Shown: positions 24,816 to 33,571 of the stretch, one piece after another
How positions within the stretch are numbered: position 1 is the first letter of the stretch
How the letters are laid out: every line of letters begins with the position of its first letter
Source: SAR324 cluster bacterium
GTDB lineage: Bacteria; SAR324; NAC60-12
Assembly (NCBI GenBank): GCA_015231825.1
Contig: JADGAV010000001.1
Span: 186,001-250,000 of the forward strand
Reading direction: 5' to 3'
DNA length: 64,000 bases
The notes under the pieces: generated by a model
Databases searched by the model: none
The model's input: only the letters and a program-made list of their open reading frames with translations
What the model was told of the DNA's origin: nothing
Program-made: the position numbers and the translations under genes

Positions 24816-25676
24816 ATGAACCAGGAGTTATTCAAATGCGACCTCTCGCTGGAAACTTTTTTTACTCCGGGGCCTGGCGCCAATATTGTTACCCGACCGG
24901 TTATCCCACGAGGGGATGGACAGCCGGTTTATATGAGGGGCGAAATGGGAATGAAGGAGGATGGGAAGCCTCGTGCGATGGTGGCACACAACACGACCCA
25001 TATCGATGTCCCGCTGCATTTTATTGAAGGAGGAGCCGATCTCGACGATGTGCTCAACAATCCTGAATATGGAATCAATCGGCCGATGTTGACCCGTGTG
25101 CTGGATTTGTCAAAATGGCCCGATGCACGGCAATGCCGGGAATGGAACGGAATTCGCTACTGCGAAAAAGTGCTTGAAGAAATGCTTCCCCCGGCGGAAC
25201 TGCTTCGGCAGTACGATGCCCTGCTTGTGCTCACCGGCTTTGGGGCGATCATGCGTCAGGATTCGGAAAGTTTTCTTCCTGACAGTGAGGGTTTTTTTCA
25301 TATGCCATCGCTCACAGTAGAAGTCGCCCAAAGGGTCGCAGAGGCAGAACTGTCGCTACTTGCCATTGATGGGCCGACTTTGGAATACCAAACCCAGGGA
25401 ATTCCCTATCGCATGAGCAGCAGCGTCCATCCCATTCTTCTTGGGAATGATCCGCCGGTGCTGATTTTGGAAGGGGTCGCAGGGGACCGCGTTGAACCCC
25501 AGATTGGCTATATTCCCGAAGAAGGGATGCTGGAAGTGATTCCCAGACGAGCTAATGCCAAAGGGGCGGATGCAGCGCAGGCGAGGGTCTTTCTGAGTTT
25601 TTATAAAGGGGCCGACCAGCGTCAGCAGCTTGAAGAGCTGATCCGGATTGTTTCACCGCAGCAGCTCTTCGGCTAG
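24816..25676 (+). CDS. Cyclase/kynurenine-formamidase family metal-dependent hydrolase
   Basis: 286 residues from the ATG of MNQELF (GGGAG upstream; the track start at 24756 is further 5'). The family's metal-binding signature HxTHxDxPxHF is present as HNTTHIDVPLHF. Further family segments include TGFGAIMRQDSESFL and VAQRVAEAELSLLAIDGPTLEYQ. Members hydrolyse formyl-kynurenine or related amides, or lactones and ring compounds in aromatic pathways. Its place beside the ring-reductase operon suggests a catabolic role, but the substrate is unknown. Confidence 0.8.
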   Translation: MNQELFKCDLSLETFFTPGPGANIVTRPVIPRGDGQPVYMRGEMGMKEDGKPRAMVAHNTTHIDVPLHFIEGGADLDDVLNNPEYGINRPMLTRVLDLSKWPDARQCREWNGIRYCEKVLEEMLPPAELLRQYDALLVLTGFGAIMRQDSESFLPDSEGFFHMPSLTVEVAQRVAEAELSLLAIDGPTLEYQTQGIPYRMSSSVHPILLGNDPPVLILEGVAGDRVEPQIGYIPEEGMLEVIPRRANAKGADAAQARVFLSFYKGADQRQQLEELIRIVSPQQLFG

Positions 25677-25708
25677 CTTAAAAACGGCTTTCTGTACGGT
25701 ATTCAAAT

Positions 25709-26101
25709 TCAATGAGGGATCACCGCTGTTGCCTCTATCTCAACTTTCGCTCCGTCTTCAATCAGTCCGGCAACGACAATCACGGACATAGCTGGAAAAT
25801 GCCGTCCGATGATTTCCTTGTAATACGTTCCGATCGTTTTGAGGGAAGAACCGTACTCTTCCTTGCTGGTGATGAACCAGGTCATCCTGGTGATGTGCTC
25901 CGGTTTGGCTCCCGCTTCAGCCAGTACTGCAGCAATATTGCGCAGGGACTGTCCCACCTGCTCTGCAAAATTTTCAGAGCAAATCGTTTCGGTTTCATCC
26001 CAGCCTACCTGCCCGGCCACAAAAACTAGTTTTCCTTGCGCAAGCATCCCATTGGAATATCCTTTGGGACGCGGCCACCCTTTGGGGTTTAAAATTTCCA
26101 T
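25709..26101 (-). CDS. RidA/YjgF family protein
   Basis: 130 residues from MEILNPKGW; the longer track ORF overlaps the upstream gene. Family features are PKGYSNGMLAQGKLVFVAGQVGWDE, EQVGQSLRNIAAVLAEAG and the C-terminal VEIEATAVIP. RidA proteins hydrolyse reactive imine/enamine intermediates. The conserved active-site Arg position near the end is not evident (MSVIVVAGL), so this may be a divergent subgroup found in aromatic gene clusters. It is the last gene of the minus-strand operon. Confidence 0.82.
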   Translation of the reverse strand: MEILNPKGWPRPKGYSNGMLAQGKLVFVAGQVGWDETETICSENFAEQVGQSLRNIAAVLAEAGAKPEHITRMTWFITSKEEYGSSLKTIGTYYKEIIGRHFPAMSVIVVAGLIEDGAKVEIEATAVIPH

Positions 26102-26111
26102 AGCGTTCAAA

Positions 26112-26399
26112 TTATCGTTTTTTTCTTGTGTAAACCATGCGGAAGTTTGTAAAAAAATCGACGCAACCACTGCAATCTGCAGTCATTTTTTTTGTATTGA
26201 CAGGTTCCAAACGGACTTCGAAATTGAGATCGCGGTAAGTATCCATCGATTCCTGGGCCATTCTCAGGTCGCCATAAAATCTCAAGTTCCAGCCTTCTGC
26301 AGTTAAAGCAGGGTCAGCGGAAACAGGGCAGTCAGAGGTGGGGACAAAGGTCCCCTGAAATGGATTGCTCTTTGCCGGATTATTCTTGTTTTCAGTCAT
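26112..26399 (-). CDS. Small cysteine-containing protein in the ring-reductase operon
   Basis: 95 residues. GAGGTGAG sits 10 nt before the ATG of MTENKNN at 26399; the track's start at 26438 would overlap the previous stop. Three cysteines are visible (SDC and DCSGC near residue 78-80). I recognise no family: it is not a 2[4Fe-4S] ferredoxin of the BzdM type, since it lacks the CxxCxxCxxxCP motifs. It lies 16 bp after the second ATPase gene and just before RidA, and so is probably an accessory protein of the reductase. Confidence 0.6.
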   Translation of the reverse strand: MTENKNNPAKSNPFQGTFVPTSDCPVSADPALTAEGWNLRFYGDLRMAQESMDTYRDLNFEVRLEPVNTKKMTADCSGCVDFFTNFRMVYTRKKR

Positions 26400-26415
26400 A
26401 AAGCGTTTTCTCACC

Positions 26416-27228
26416 TCATGCCGCTTCGTTTTGCGCAAGTTTTGCCAGACGATCTTTACCTAAAATCGCGCAGCCCAATGCTCCCACAAATTGCGCCAGA
26501 TCACCTTGCGGGACATTGACTTCGGCGTCTAAACTTTCTTTGACGACATTTGCCATTTTTTCCCAGCGCAAGATTCCGCCAATCAGGGTATATTCCGGTT
26601 CCGCACGGGTTCGTCTCATCAATTGCACGGAACGTTGTGTGAGCGATAAAATCGAACCGTACATAATATCTTCAGGCGGCACTCCTTCTGAAAGGTGACT
26701 GATCACTTCTGATTCCGCAAAAACAGCGCATACTCCCGAGATGGGCACTTCATTCTTGGAAAGGGATAGCAGAGAATCGATATCTTCTGTGGTATAGCCC
26801 ATATAGCGGACAGTTTTTTCTAAAAAAGCTCCTGTGCCGGCAGCACACTTGTCATTCAGCCGAAAAGTCACGACCTTGGCTTTTTCATCCAGTTTACTGA
26901 CCTTCATCGTTTGACCCCCGATGTCGAGCACCGTGCGGGTATTGGGAAAGAGGAACTTTGACCCGCGCGCTGATGCAGTGAGGTCGGTCACCTGAAGATC
27001 ACGAAAAGAAACCTGGTGACGCCCGTATCCTGTGGTGATCGTGTAGGCCATATCGCTCATTTTAAGTCCGGCCGCTGAAGTCGTTTTTTCGGCAACTTTT
27101 TGTGCCGATTCCTGCAGTTTGGACCCGGTTTGTCCCATCTGATGATTGACAATATTTAATTCCTCATCCAGAATAACGGCCTTGGTGTAAGTTGAACCCA
27201 CATCGAGTCCAAGGGTGTACTGTTTCAT
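26416..27228 (-). CDS. Class I benzoyl-CoA-reductase-type ATPase/activator subunit (Q-like)
   Basis: 270-residue ASKHA-fold ATPase. It has [10 protein letters not shown] (9-18), DIGGQTMK (~94-101), the cluster-binding [13 protein letters not shown] (~116-128) and CAVFAESEV (~157). Each subunit supplies one cysteine to a [4Fe-4S] cluster bridged between the two ATPases, and ATP hydrolysis drives low-potential electron transfer to the catalytic pair. It overlaps the preceding gene by ATGA. Two different short ATPases argue for a benzoyl-CoA-reductase type rather than 2-hydroxyacyl-CoA dehydratase, which uses one homodimeric activator. Length resembles BzdQ/BzdP, not the ~437-residue BcrA/BadF. 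Confidence 0.85.
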   Translation of the reverse strand: MKQYTLGLDVGSTYTKAVILDEELNIVNHQMGQTGSKLQESAQKVAEKTTSAAGLKMSDMAYTITTGYGRHQVSFRDLQVTDLTASARGSKFLFPNTRTVLDIGGQTMKVSKLDEKAKVVTFRLNDKCAAGTGAFLEKTVRYMGYTTEDIDSLLSLSKNEVPISGVCAVFAESEVISHLSEGVPPEDIMYGSILSLTQRSVQLMRRTRAEPEYTLIGGILRWEKMANVVKESLDAEVNVPQGDLAQFVGALGCAILGKDRLAKLAQNEAA

Positions 27229-28037
27229 GCGACCTCCTTCTTGGCAGGTTTACGGCTTGCGAAAATGTGATCCAACGCAAATAAAGCTGCTCCGAGAGCA
27301 CCCATAAAATGAGATTCTTCACTCACGTTCACTTTTTTCCCCATTCCTTCTTCCAGTGATTTGATCATCCCGGTATTTCTGGCGACGCCTCCGGTGAATG
27401 TGATTTGGTCCTCAATCCCGACTCTCCGCAATAAACCGATGGACCGGGAAGCAATGGAAAGATGCACGCCCCACAAAATATCTTCGACTTTTTTGCCTTT
27501 TCCCAACCATGCGAGGATTTCTGATTCGGCAAAAACGGTACAGGTGGTGCTGATCCTTACCGGTTTGTCGGAATCAAGGGCGGTGGGGCCGAGCTCATCC
27601 AGGGGGATATCCAGTGCACTGGATGCAGCACCGAGAAAGCGTCCGGTCCCCGCAGCACATTTATCGTTCATGCAGAAATCAACAATTTCTCCATCCGGAC
27701 TGACGCGGATCGCTTTGCTGTCCTGTCCTCCCATATCGATGACGGTTCGCGTATCCGGAAACATATGAACGGCTCCGCGTCCATGGCAGCTGATCTCTGT
27801 GATTTGAGTATTCCCAAAAGTCACTTTGTAGCGGCCGTAGCCTGTTCCGACAACATATTCCACATCTTCATCAGGAATTTTGCCCATATCCAGGGCCTTG
27901 TTGAATGAATTTTGGGCAGCAGCCATCACATTGGCACCCGTATCAATTAATGATCGCCCAACAATTTCTCCTTTTTCGTTGATGACAACGGCTTTCGTCT
28001 GGGTAGAACCCACATCTACTCCTGCTGCATATGCCAT
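27225..28037 (-). CDS. Class I benzoyl-CoA-reductase-type ATPase/activator subunit (P-like)
   Basis: 270 residues, second ASKHA ATPase. It has [10 protein letters not shown] (8-17), [10 protein letters not shown] (~97-106), [13 protein letters not shown] (~119-131), CTVFAESEI (~160) and [11 protein letters not shown] (~221). The DMGGQDSK form is closer to the BcrD/BadG-like subunits than its partner's [18 protein letters not shown] precedes the ATG; it lies 41 bp after the catalytic subunit gene. It forms the electron-activating heterodimer with the product of the next gene. Confidence 0.85.
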   Translation of the reverse strand: MAYAAGVDVGSTQTKAVVINEKGEIVGRSLIDTGANVMAAAQNSFNKALDMGKIPDEDVEYVVGTGYGRYKVTFGNTQITEISCHGRGAVHMFPDTRTVIDMGGQDSKAIRVSPDGEIVDFCMNDKCAAGTGRFLGAASSALDIPLDELGPTALDSDKPVRISTTCTVFAESEILAWLGKGKKVEDILWGVHLSIASRSIGLLRRVGIEDQITFTGGVARNTGMIKSLEEGMGKKVNVSEESHFMGALGAALFALDHIFASRKPAKKEVA

Positions 28038-28078
28038 AGTTTCTCCTATTTTAGTCTATAATTGAAGGAAATGATTGC

Positions 28079-29383
28079 TTATGATGCTTTAGCTGTCTGT
28101 CTTCTGGAAATTAACCCTTCAAAGAAGGCATCGACTCTATTTTTCATTTGCGCTTCGGTGACCACACGCTGATCCATCATATCCGACTCCAGAAACAGGG
28201 TGGCCAGGTTCTTGTTGTGTTTCATCAGATGTCTCCTTCCGTCGGCCAATCCGGTAGAAACTGTACGGCAGCTTTTGATCGGATGATATACGACACCGTC
28301 AATATGAAAGGAATCTGCCAATTCGACGGTTGCCGTTTGATGATGAAACATACTGTCCATCGCGTCACGGACGCTGATCAGCAAGCCTTCTGCCAGGCTG
28401 TCGATAGGATCTTCCAAATTGTATTCAAAACCAAGATTACTGCCTCCGGAAGCAAACCAAAGGTAGGTTGAGTGGACGAAGACGCCTCCCCAATCGGTGA
28501 AAAATTCATTAAAACGTCGAAAAATCGGATAACAGGGAACCCCGACAAAGAACAAGCGGAACTGTTCTTCAGTGAGCGTGCCGATTCCATTGGCGGATTT
28601 GAATTCCATCTCTTCGGCCAGTCGCGTGAAATAGTCACTTCCAACTTTGGTTCCACGGAATCCGTTGGCCATACCGAGAAAGATGGTCCCGTCGGTCAAT
28701 GCATTGAAGAGCGCGGGGCGGCTTTTGTTGAGTTCCAAAACGGTTTTCCAGCCTCGGGCCATTCCGTTCGAAAATTCAAGGACTTCGCGGAGTTTATCAA
28801 TATCAAACTTCTGCCCGGAGACTTTTTCACAGAGGGTGATCAATTCCTTGAGCTGTTCGACCACATATTTTTTGTCCAGTTCAAACCCTGGATCTCCCTG
28901 CCATGTTTGAGTTCCTTCTGCGCGGGTCCCTGGAATATCAACAGTAAAAATAGGAATATCGTACATCCTTTCCCAGATTTCAGCCCATTTGATATAGGTG
29001 TTGCAGGCATTGGTTAAAACTGCGATTTTCGGTTTGGGAATCGTTCCCATCGGGTGTTTCCCTCCCTGCAGCTGCATGGCGACATCAGCTTTGACGTAGC
29101 CGCAAATATCAGGAGAATAGCCATAATCTTCTGCGATATTCAAAAATCCCGGGGCCACCCTTCGAACTGCAGTTTGAAGAGAATTTATCTCGGGAAATAC
29201 AACCGGAAAGTCAAAGGACTTCAGTATTTCATTGAGGCTTCCCATGACAAAGACATAGGCCCCTCCGCTTTCCTGGACTGCAGGACTGGATAAGTCTTGA
29301 AACCACTGCCTGAATAAATTGGCGCCTTCTTTATTGCCACGACCCACAAGCTCTTCTGGCGTGGTCTGAATCGTTTCACTCAT
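28079..29383 (-). CDS. Class I benzoyl-CoA-reductase-type catalytic subunit (BcrB/BzdO-like)
   Basis: 434 residues of the HgdB/BcrB family. Candidate cluster cysteines are in TNACNTYIKWAEIW (~128), GVPCYPIFRRF (~286) and IKSCRTVSTG (~375). With the partner subunit it would coordinate the two [4Fe-4S] clusters that reduce the aromatic ring of benzoyl-CoA. AGGAGGAACT precedes the ATG, 8 bp after the partner gene. Full-length compared with BcrB/BadE (~430). The exact aromatic substrate (benzoyl-, 3-methylbenzoyl- or hydroxybenzoyl-CoA) cannot be read from the sequence. Confidence 0.85.
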   Translation of the reverse strand: MSETIQTTPEELVGRGNKEGANLFRQWFQDLSSPAVQESGGAYVFVMGSLNEILKSFDFPVVFPEINSLQTAVRRVAPGFLNIAEDYGYSPDICGYVKADVAMQLQGGKHPMGTIPKPKIAVLTNACNTYIKWAEIWERMYDIPIFTVDIPGTRAEGTQTWQGDPGFELDKKYVVEQLKELITLCEKVSGQKFDIDKLREVLEFSNGMARGWKTVLELNKSRPALFNALTDGTIFLGMANGFRGTKVGSDYFTRLAEEMEFKSANGIGTLTEEQFRLFFVGVPCYPIFRRFNEFFTDWGGVFVHSTYLWFASGGSNLGFEYNLEDPIDSLAEGLLISVRDAMDSMFHHQTATVELADSFHIDGVVYHPIKSCRTVSTGLADGRRHLMKHNKNLATLFLESDMMDQRVVTEAQMKNRVDAFFEGLISRRQTAKAS

Positions 29384-29391
29384 AGTTCCTC

Positions 29392-30561
29392 CTAACCAAA
29401 AAGAATGTTTTCTACAAATGTTTCAAGCTGGGTTTCCAGATTGTCGAAGCTTGTCTGGTTCTCCTCAAATTCGTTGATAAAATAGGGAATATCTTCCTTC
29501 TCCAGCATTTTGCTGTAGGTAACTTGTTCCTCCAATCCCGGTTCGCACATTTTTGCCGCGGTGATGATGACTGCTGCCGCTCTTGAATCCTTAATGCGCT
29601 CGAGCAGCATCTTTTCTTTGGGTTTTCTCAAATCATGCTGGACCGGACTGTAGGTTGACTTTTCAATATAGGCATCAGCAAGCTTGCTCAGGGGATTTCC
29701 TTCAGTGGACACATCTTCAAGAAACCAGCGCAGTCCAATCATGAGGTCATCGTCCACCAGGTAACAGGAACGTTCAATGGTCTGGATCAGATCGGCCGGA
29801 GGAAGTTCACAGAAACCTCCTTCAAAAACCACGCGCATTTTATCGAGTTCCTTGCCCGTACCATTTTTGATTCTGGGTAACATCGCTTTCATGAACTCGT
29901 TGTATTCTTCTCTGGGGATAAATCCTGCTAAAAGCGTCAAACAGTAAGCTTGATCTGCAGAAATCAGCCAGGGGGTGTCCCGTTTGATTGCGTAAAGTTC
30001 ACGCATCAGCGCCCGCCCTTCATTGTATACTGAAATTGAATTGCGCAGTGCTTCATCAGTGATCGGAGTTCCTGTAATGGATTCCAGGTCGAGCTTCAAT
30101 CGTTCGTATTCATTCTGCAGATAAGTCGCGGAATACTTGGAATTTGGATTTTGCGGCAAGTAAAGAATCTGGCATTTATAAGGAAAATTACGACCCCATA
30201 TCGCGCCGAGATTTCTTGCTGAATCGCAAATTGGATGAGTAACAAACATTTCCATCTCCACCTTCTTGGTGAGAGCGAGTTCCAAAGAGGTTTTGATAAT
30301 TGAACAGAGGTATGAACCAAAGTGGGATTCTGCTTCCATTCCCGGCACTTGCGCCCCACAGATTTTAACCGGGAGCATTCCGGCAGCATGAACAATTTCT
30401 TCTGGAAAGTAGACTTGAAAATGTCCTACGACTTTTCCTCCGGCTTTTCGCCACTGATTCACTGTAGGGTAATCCGGATCTTCGATCAATTCACGGCAGA
30501 GACTGAAAATTTCGTCCATCGGTTTGTCTCGCCAAGATTCCAGTAAATTTGATGATTCCAT
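29392..30561 (-). CDS. Class I benzoyl-CoA-reductase-type catalytic subunit (BcrC/BzdN-like)
   Basis: 389 residues from MESSNLLE (GGAGAGAAGG upstream); the track's start at 30597 adds an unlikely leader. HgdB/BcrC family: [22 protein letters not shown] (~49-70), [14 protein letters not shown] (~107) and [10 protein letters not shown] (~340) hold probable [4Fe-4S] ligands. It is the first reductase gene after the GNAT gene. The order N-O-P-Q on one strand matches the bzd arrangement. No ferredoxin or benzoate-CoA ligase gene is in the window, so those must be elsewhere. Confidence 0.85.
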   Translation of the reverse strand: MESSNLLESWRDKPMDEIFSLCRELIEDPDYPTVNQWRKAGGKVVGHFQVYFPEEIVHAAGMLPVKICGAQVPGMEAESHFGSYLCSIIKTSLELALTKKVEMEMFVTHPICDSARNLGAIWGRNFPYKCQILYLPQNPNSKYSATYLQNEYERLKLDLESITGTPITDEALRNSISVYNEGRALMRELYAIKRDTPWLISADQAYCLTLLAGFIPREEYNEFMKAMLPRIKNGTGKELDKMRVVFEGGFCELPPADLIQTIERSCYLVDDDLMIGLRWFLEDVSTEGNPLSKLADAYIEKSTYSPVQHDLRKPKEKMLLERIKDSRAAAVIITAAKMCEPGLEEQVTYSKMLEKEDIPYFINEFEENQTSFDNLETQLETFVENILFG

Positions 30562-30606
30562 TACCTTCTCTCCTTCAGGTGGGTTTGCAAGTATCAATGA
30601 AAAACG

Positions 30607-31062
30607 TTAAAGCTCCAACTCCAGTTCAATAAAAGGGCCTGCACGGAATCCGGATGCACGGAAAAAACTTAAAATGTCAACATTATCCCGGCGTACCATT
30701 GTGCGGACATGCCGAATTCCCGAGGCTTTAAATTCCCTGCAAACTTCTCGACATAAGGTCAGGGCAACACCGTATCTCCGGTATTGAGGATCGACGCCCA
30801 CTGCAAAAATCCATCCGCAGGGAGGAGACCCAAATTCCCAGGCACGGCTTTCCGCGATAATGTAGCCAACTACTTTCCGGTCTGCAACAACGGCAAAACC
30901 CCGGGTAGGGCTCTTGGGGTCAGAGGCATCTTTAAAAATATTGAGCCGCTCTTCCCAGTATTCCGGTTTTGCCTCGTCTGAATAAAAGGCATCAATTTCT
31001 ACAATCCTTTGGCTGTCGTCTGCCGTGATTCCCCGGATTGTAAATTGCAACTTCACCTCCAC
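30607..31062 (-). CDS. GNAT acetyltransferase, BadL-like
   Basis: About 150 residues with a GNAT core: GFAVVADRKVVGYIIAESR, then the acetyl-CoA loop VDPQYRRYGVALTLCREVCREF (V..x..R.xG.A) and FFRASGFRAGPF. The track's GTG start has little support. A TTG at 31050 with GGAGG five nt upstream may be the true start. In R. palustris, BadL is a GNAT that acetylates aminobenzoates, and the product releases BadM from the reductase promoter. Here a GNAT opens the reductase operon directly behind an Rrf2 gene, so a BadL-like inducer-making role is a reasonable inference. Protein acetylation is the alternative. Confidence 0.68.
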   Translation of the reverse strand: MEVKLQFTIRGITADDSQRIVEIDAFYSDEAKPEYWEERLNIFKDASDPKSPTRGFAVVADRKVVGYIIAESRAWEFGSPPCGWIFAVGVDPQYRRYGVALTLCREVCREFKASGIRHVRTMVRRDNVDILSFFRASGFRAGPFIELELEL

Positions 31063-31089
31063 TGCCTTTTCAAAAATTAAACATCTAAA

Positions 31090-31127
31090 TTAAAACAGGT
31101 AAATAAGTACTTGTTTACCTGATTTAA
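31090..31127. promoter_or_regulatory. Long dyad operator of the ring-reductase operon
   Basis: A 38-bp dyad. The core arms CAGGTAAA / TTTACCTG surround the palindromic centre AAGTACTT, extended by TTAAA / TTTAA; only two of 19 base pairs mismatch. It overlaps the predicted transcription start of the GNAT-reductase operon, so a bound Rrf2 protein would block transcription. A half-site (ACCTGTTTTA versus ACCTGATTTA) lies at 31668-31677, upstream of the Rrf2 gene. Confidence 0.7.
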
Positions 31128-31165
31128 GAATTAAGCTTAAAATATTGCAAAGTCAAGCAATATTT
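31128..31165 (-). promoter_or_regulatory. Promoter of the ring-reductase operon with a second dyad
   Basis: On the minus strand, TTGACT (31156-31151) and TAATTC (31133-31128) are separated by 17 bp. A second dyad, AAATATTGC-N8-GCAATATTT (31140-31165), covers the -35. It could be another regulator site, or a terminator hairpin for the Rrf2 transcript, since TTTT follows on the minus strand. Confidence 0.45.
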
Positions 31166-31170
31166 ACGGC

Positions 31171-31587
31171 TTATGAAATTTTTTTAGGAGAGACCAGCGT
31201 TGCAAATGATACAGATTTGAGAGTAAAATATACTAATTCATTGATTTCACTAAATAAATTTTCAATTTCACAGGATTCTGTATCGAAGCAATTTTCTCCT
31301 GTTTCGAGCAAGTTGGGTGCATTGGAAGAAGAAGATTCGAACATTTCTACAACGTCCAGAACCGTGATTTCTTTAGGTGCCTTCGCAATTTGAAACCCGC
31401 CATTAATTCCTCGAATACTTCGAATCAATCCGATTCGTTTAAGCTGCTGCAGTACTTTTGCAACATGGTGTTCGGAGATTTTGTATTTTCCGGCAATTTG
31501 TCCGGCGGAGATAACTTTTTGCGGATCCCGACTGAGTTCCATGATTGCGTATAGAGCAAAGACGGTACTTTTATTAAATTTCAGCAA
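31171..31587 (-). CDS. Rrf2 family transcriptional regulator (BadM-like)
   Basis: 138 residues. The Rrf2 N-terminal winged helix is clear (FALYAIMELSRDP; ISAGQIAGKYKISEHHVAKVLQQL; GIRGINGGFQIAK-type wing). The sensor loop has two cysteines (NCFDTESC), one fewer than IscR/NsrR, so the cluster may be absent or altered. R. palustris BadM, an Rrf2 repressor of badDEFG, is the closest functional parallel given the position just upstream of a GNAT-reductase operon on the same strand. TTG start, weak ribosome binding site. Confidence 0.8.
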   Translation of the reverse strand: MLKFNKSTVFALYAIMELSRDPQKVISAGQIAGKYKISEHHVAKVLQQLKRIGLIRSIRGINGGFQIAKAPKEITVLDVVEMFESSSSNAPNLLETGENCFDTESCEIENLFSEINELVYFTLKSVSFATLVSPKKIS

Positions 31588-31685
31588 TTTTTTATAGAGA
31601 CTCGAGGTTGAAAAGGGATGTCGGAGTATAGGAAGAGCAGATTAAATCTCAAGCAAAATAAAAAAACACCTGTTTTATGTTCAGT

Positions 31686-32921
31686 CTAAGACAGCATCTG
31701 GAATGCAAAAATGGTGACGTCATCGTCCGGCTCTTTTCCTTCTGAAAATTTGCGGAGTTCACTCAAAAGGTCCGCTAAGATTGTCTCCAGTTCAGATTCT
31801 TTGTTTTGTTCCAAAAACCGAGCCAGTCTTTTTTCGCCGAAGAGCTCACCACTCCGACTAATGAATTCAGTAACACCGTCTGTGTAGGCAAAAATTTTGT
31901 CCCCCGCTTTCAAAGTGCAGGACCTTTTGTCATAGGGAGCTGGTACTTCAGCAAACATCCCGAGAGGAATGCCTGCTTCTTCAATGACGATCGCTTCCCT
32001 GCCATCTTCAGGAATGACGATTACGGGAGGATGCCCGGCGCTCGTCAGGGTCATTGAACCACTCTCAGTAATTCTCAAAAAAATTCCCGTCATGAACTTG
32101 TCTGGTGGACTGCAGGACGCTAAAAGACCATTCAGTTTTTTCATGACTTCATCCGTGGGAGTTTCCGAGTCGATGGCGATCAATCCCATTGTGCACATCA
32201 TGGTGATAAAGGCGGCAGAAATGCCGTGCCCGGTTGCATCACCCAGAAAAAAAGTAAACACTCCTTCTTTGTCCAAAGCATGGTAGTACATATCGCCCGA
32301 AACTTTTCCCCATGGGATATAGCATTTGGCTGATGCGAGAAAAGGAACCGTTACTGCCCCTGCGGAGAGGATCGTTTGTTGAGTTTCGGCGGCCACCTTC
32401 AAATCGTCCTCCAAGATCTGATTGGTTGAGGCTAGCTCATTATTAACCTGTGCCAGTTCCTGGTTCATTTTTTCGTATTTTTTTGCTTTTTGAGAAGTGA
32501 GAAAAAGTTTATTGGCCAGGATTTGAGCAAACCATTTGTAGAATATATGATGGAGTTCATGAGAGCTGTTGTCCTGAATATCCTTGATAGAATCGGGAGA
32601 GAGAACCAGGGTTTCCAGATTTTCGACAACACGGATTGTAGCACTGCTTTTCTCTCCCGAGATGAAACTCATTTCTCCGAATATATCCCCTTTTCGACCG
32701 AGGGTATAAATGAATTGATCGTCTACTTCTACGGAAACGGAGCCGTTGATGATGCAAAACACTTCCTGGTTTTTCAGGCCTTGCTGAAGAACAATGTCCC
32801 CTGCTTTAAAGCGTTTTAGGACAGTCAAACTCAAAAATTTTTTCCAGTTTTCGTTGGAAAGCGTCTTAAAGTATCGAGAGTCTTTTATCAGTTCATAGAT
32901 TTTACGCTGCCGGGCATGCAT
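31686..32921 (-). CDS. Cyclic-nucleotide-binding domain + SpoIIE/RsbU-type PP2C phosphatase
   Basis: 411 residues. An N-terminal cNMP-binding beta-roll (~15-125; FKAGDIVLQQG, GDIFGEMSFISGEKSSATIRV) is followed by a coiled coil (~140-175) and a PP2C phosphatase domain (~185-411). The metal-binding acidic motifs are GKVSGDMYYH, FFLGDATGHGISAAF, GHPPV, YTDGVTEF and PDDDVTIF. It would dephosphorylate an anti-anti-sigma (STAS) partner in response to cAMP/cGMP or another ligand. A class III cyclase is encoded at 62.6 kb and two STAS proteins at 46.7 and 52.4 kb. Confidence 0.87.
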   Translation of the reverse strand: MHARQRKIYELIKDSRYFKTLSNENWKKFLSLTVLKRFKAGDIVLQQGLKNQEVFCIINGSVSVEVDDQFIYTLGRKGDIFGEMSFISGEKSSATIRVVENLETLVLSPDSIKDIQDNSSHELHHIFYKWFAQILANKLFLTSQKAKKYEKMNQELAQVNNELASTNQILEDDLKVAAETQQTILSAGAVTVPFLASAKCYIPWGKVSGDMYYHALDKEGVFTFFLGDATGHGISAAFITMMCTMGLIAIDSETPTDEVMKKLNGLLASCSPPDKFMTGIFLRITESGSMTLTSAGHPPVIVIPEDGREAIVIEEAGIPLGMFAEVPAPYDKRSCTLKAGDKIFAYTDGVTEFISRSGELFGEKRLARFLEQNKESELETILADLLSELRKFSEGKEPDDDVTIFAFQMLS

Positions 32922-33298
32922 CTGGTTCTCGTTTTAAAAACCAATTGTACAGGAACAATTCATTTTCCAATTCCGGGAAAAACCCAGGATTATATAAAAT
33001 CACAATACGGTCGGTTCGCTGTTGCGTTGACTCAAATATGGAAAAATTAATATCGTGAGATGAAGTGCATGGAGGAGTGTCGAAGTATATAAGTCATATA
33101 AAAAGAGATTGCAATTCATATACCGTTGATTTTTGGTGGGGAAGAAACGATTTACAATCAGATCTGAAAGGAGTTCAGGGCTGGAAGCGCGGGCATTTTC
33201 CGGTATTTTGCCGGCTTTGGGGAATGGATTTAAAAAAAAATTGGTCTTTCTCAAGTTTCGACTGAGGATCCGCCTTCTGAAATGACAGGCAACTTCGA

Positions 33299-33312
33299 CC
33301 CCTGGAGAGGGG
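33299..33312 (-). terminator. Weak stem-loop after the 48-aa gene
   Basis: CCCCT-GGAG-AGGGG forms a short GC stem just beyond the stop of the small minus-strand ORF. There is no clear T-run. The remaining sequence from 32922 to 33330 shows no convincing gene. Confidence 0.25.
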
Positions 33313-33330
33313 CGGTCATCGGCTTATTCA

Positions 33331-33477
33331 TTATCCTATCAAAGTGAAGTATGCCAATGCTGCCAGTACAATAATCCAGATCGCGATCACGAAATAGACG
33401 ACAATCTCAATTTTTTTGTTGGTCCCCAAATGGTCTTGATCCTGTGAGTTTTGCTCATCTTGATTTTGAGTGGCCAT
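33331..33477 (-). CDS. Tiny single-span membrane protein
   Basis: Not in the ORF track. The 48 residues have a polar Gln/Asp-rich start (MATQNQDEQNSQDQDH), a basic step (TNKK) and one span (IEIVVYFVIAIWIIVLAALAYF). It resembles small auxiliary membrane subunits. AAGAGA upstream is a modest ribosome binding site. It diverges from badI across the operator region. Confidence 0.45.
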   Translation of the reverse strand: MATQNQDEQNSQDQDHLGTNKKIEIVVYFVIAIWIIVLAALAYFTLIG

Positions 33478-33571
33478 ATTGTCTCTTAACGTCGCTATTT
33501 GGAAACCAGGGAATTTTTCTGCAGAAGCAGATTGATAAGTTTTTCAAGTGTATCTTCTTTAGAAATCGATT

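Noticed and set aside
28472-29017. 181-aa plus-strand ORF
   Set aside because: Antisense shadow of the BcrB/BzdO-like catalytic subunit.
26416-30561. 2-hydroxyglutaryl/lactoyl-CoA dehydratase
   Set aside because: Those enzymes use a single homodimeric activator; two different ATPase subunits plus BadI, Rrf2 and GNAT neighbours fit a class I benzoyl-CoA-type reductase better. Phylogeny would settle it.
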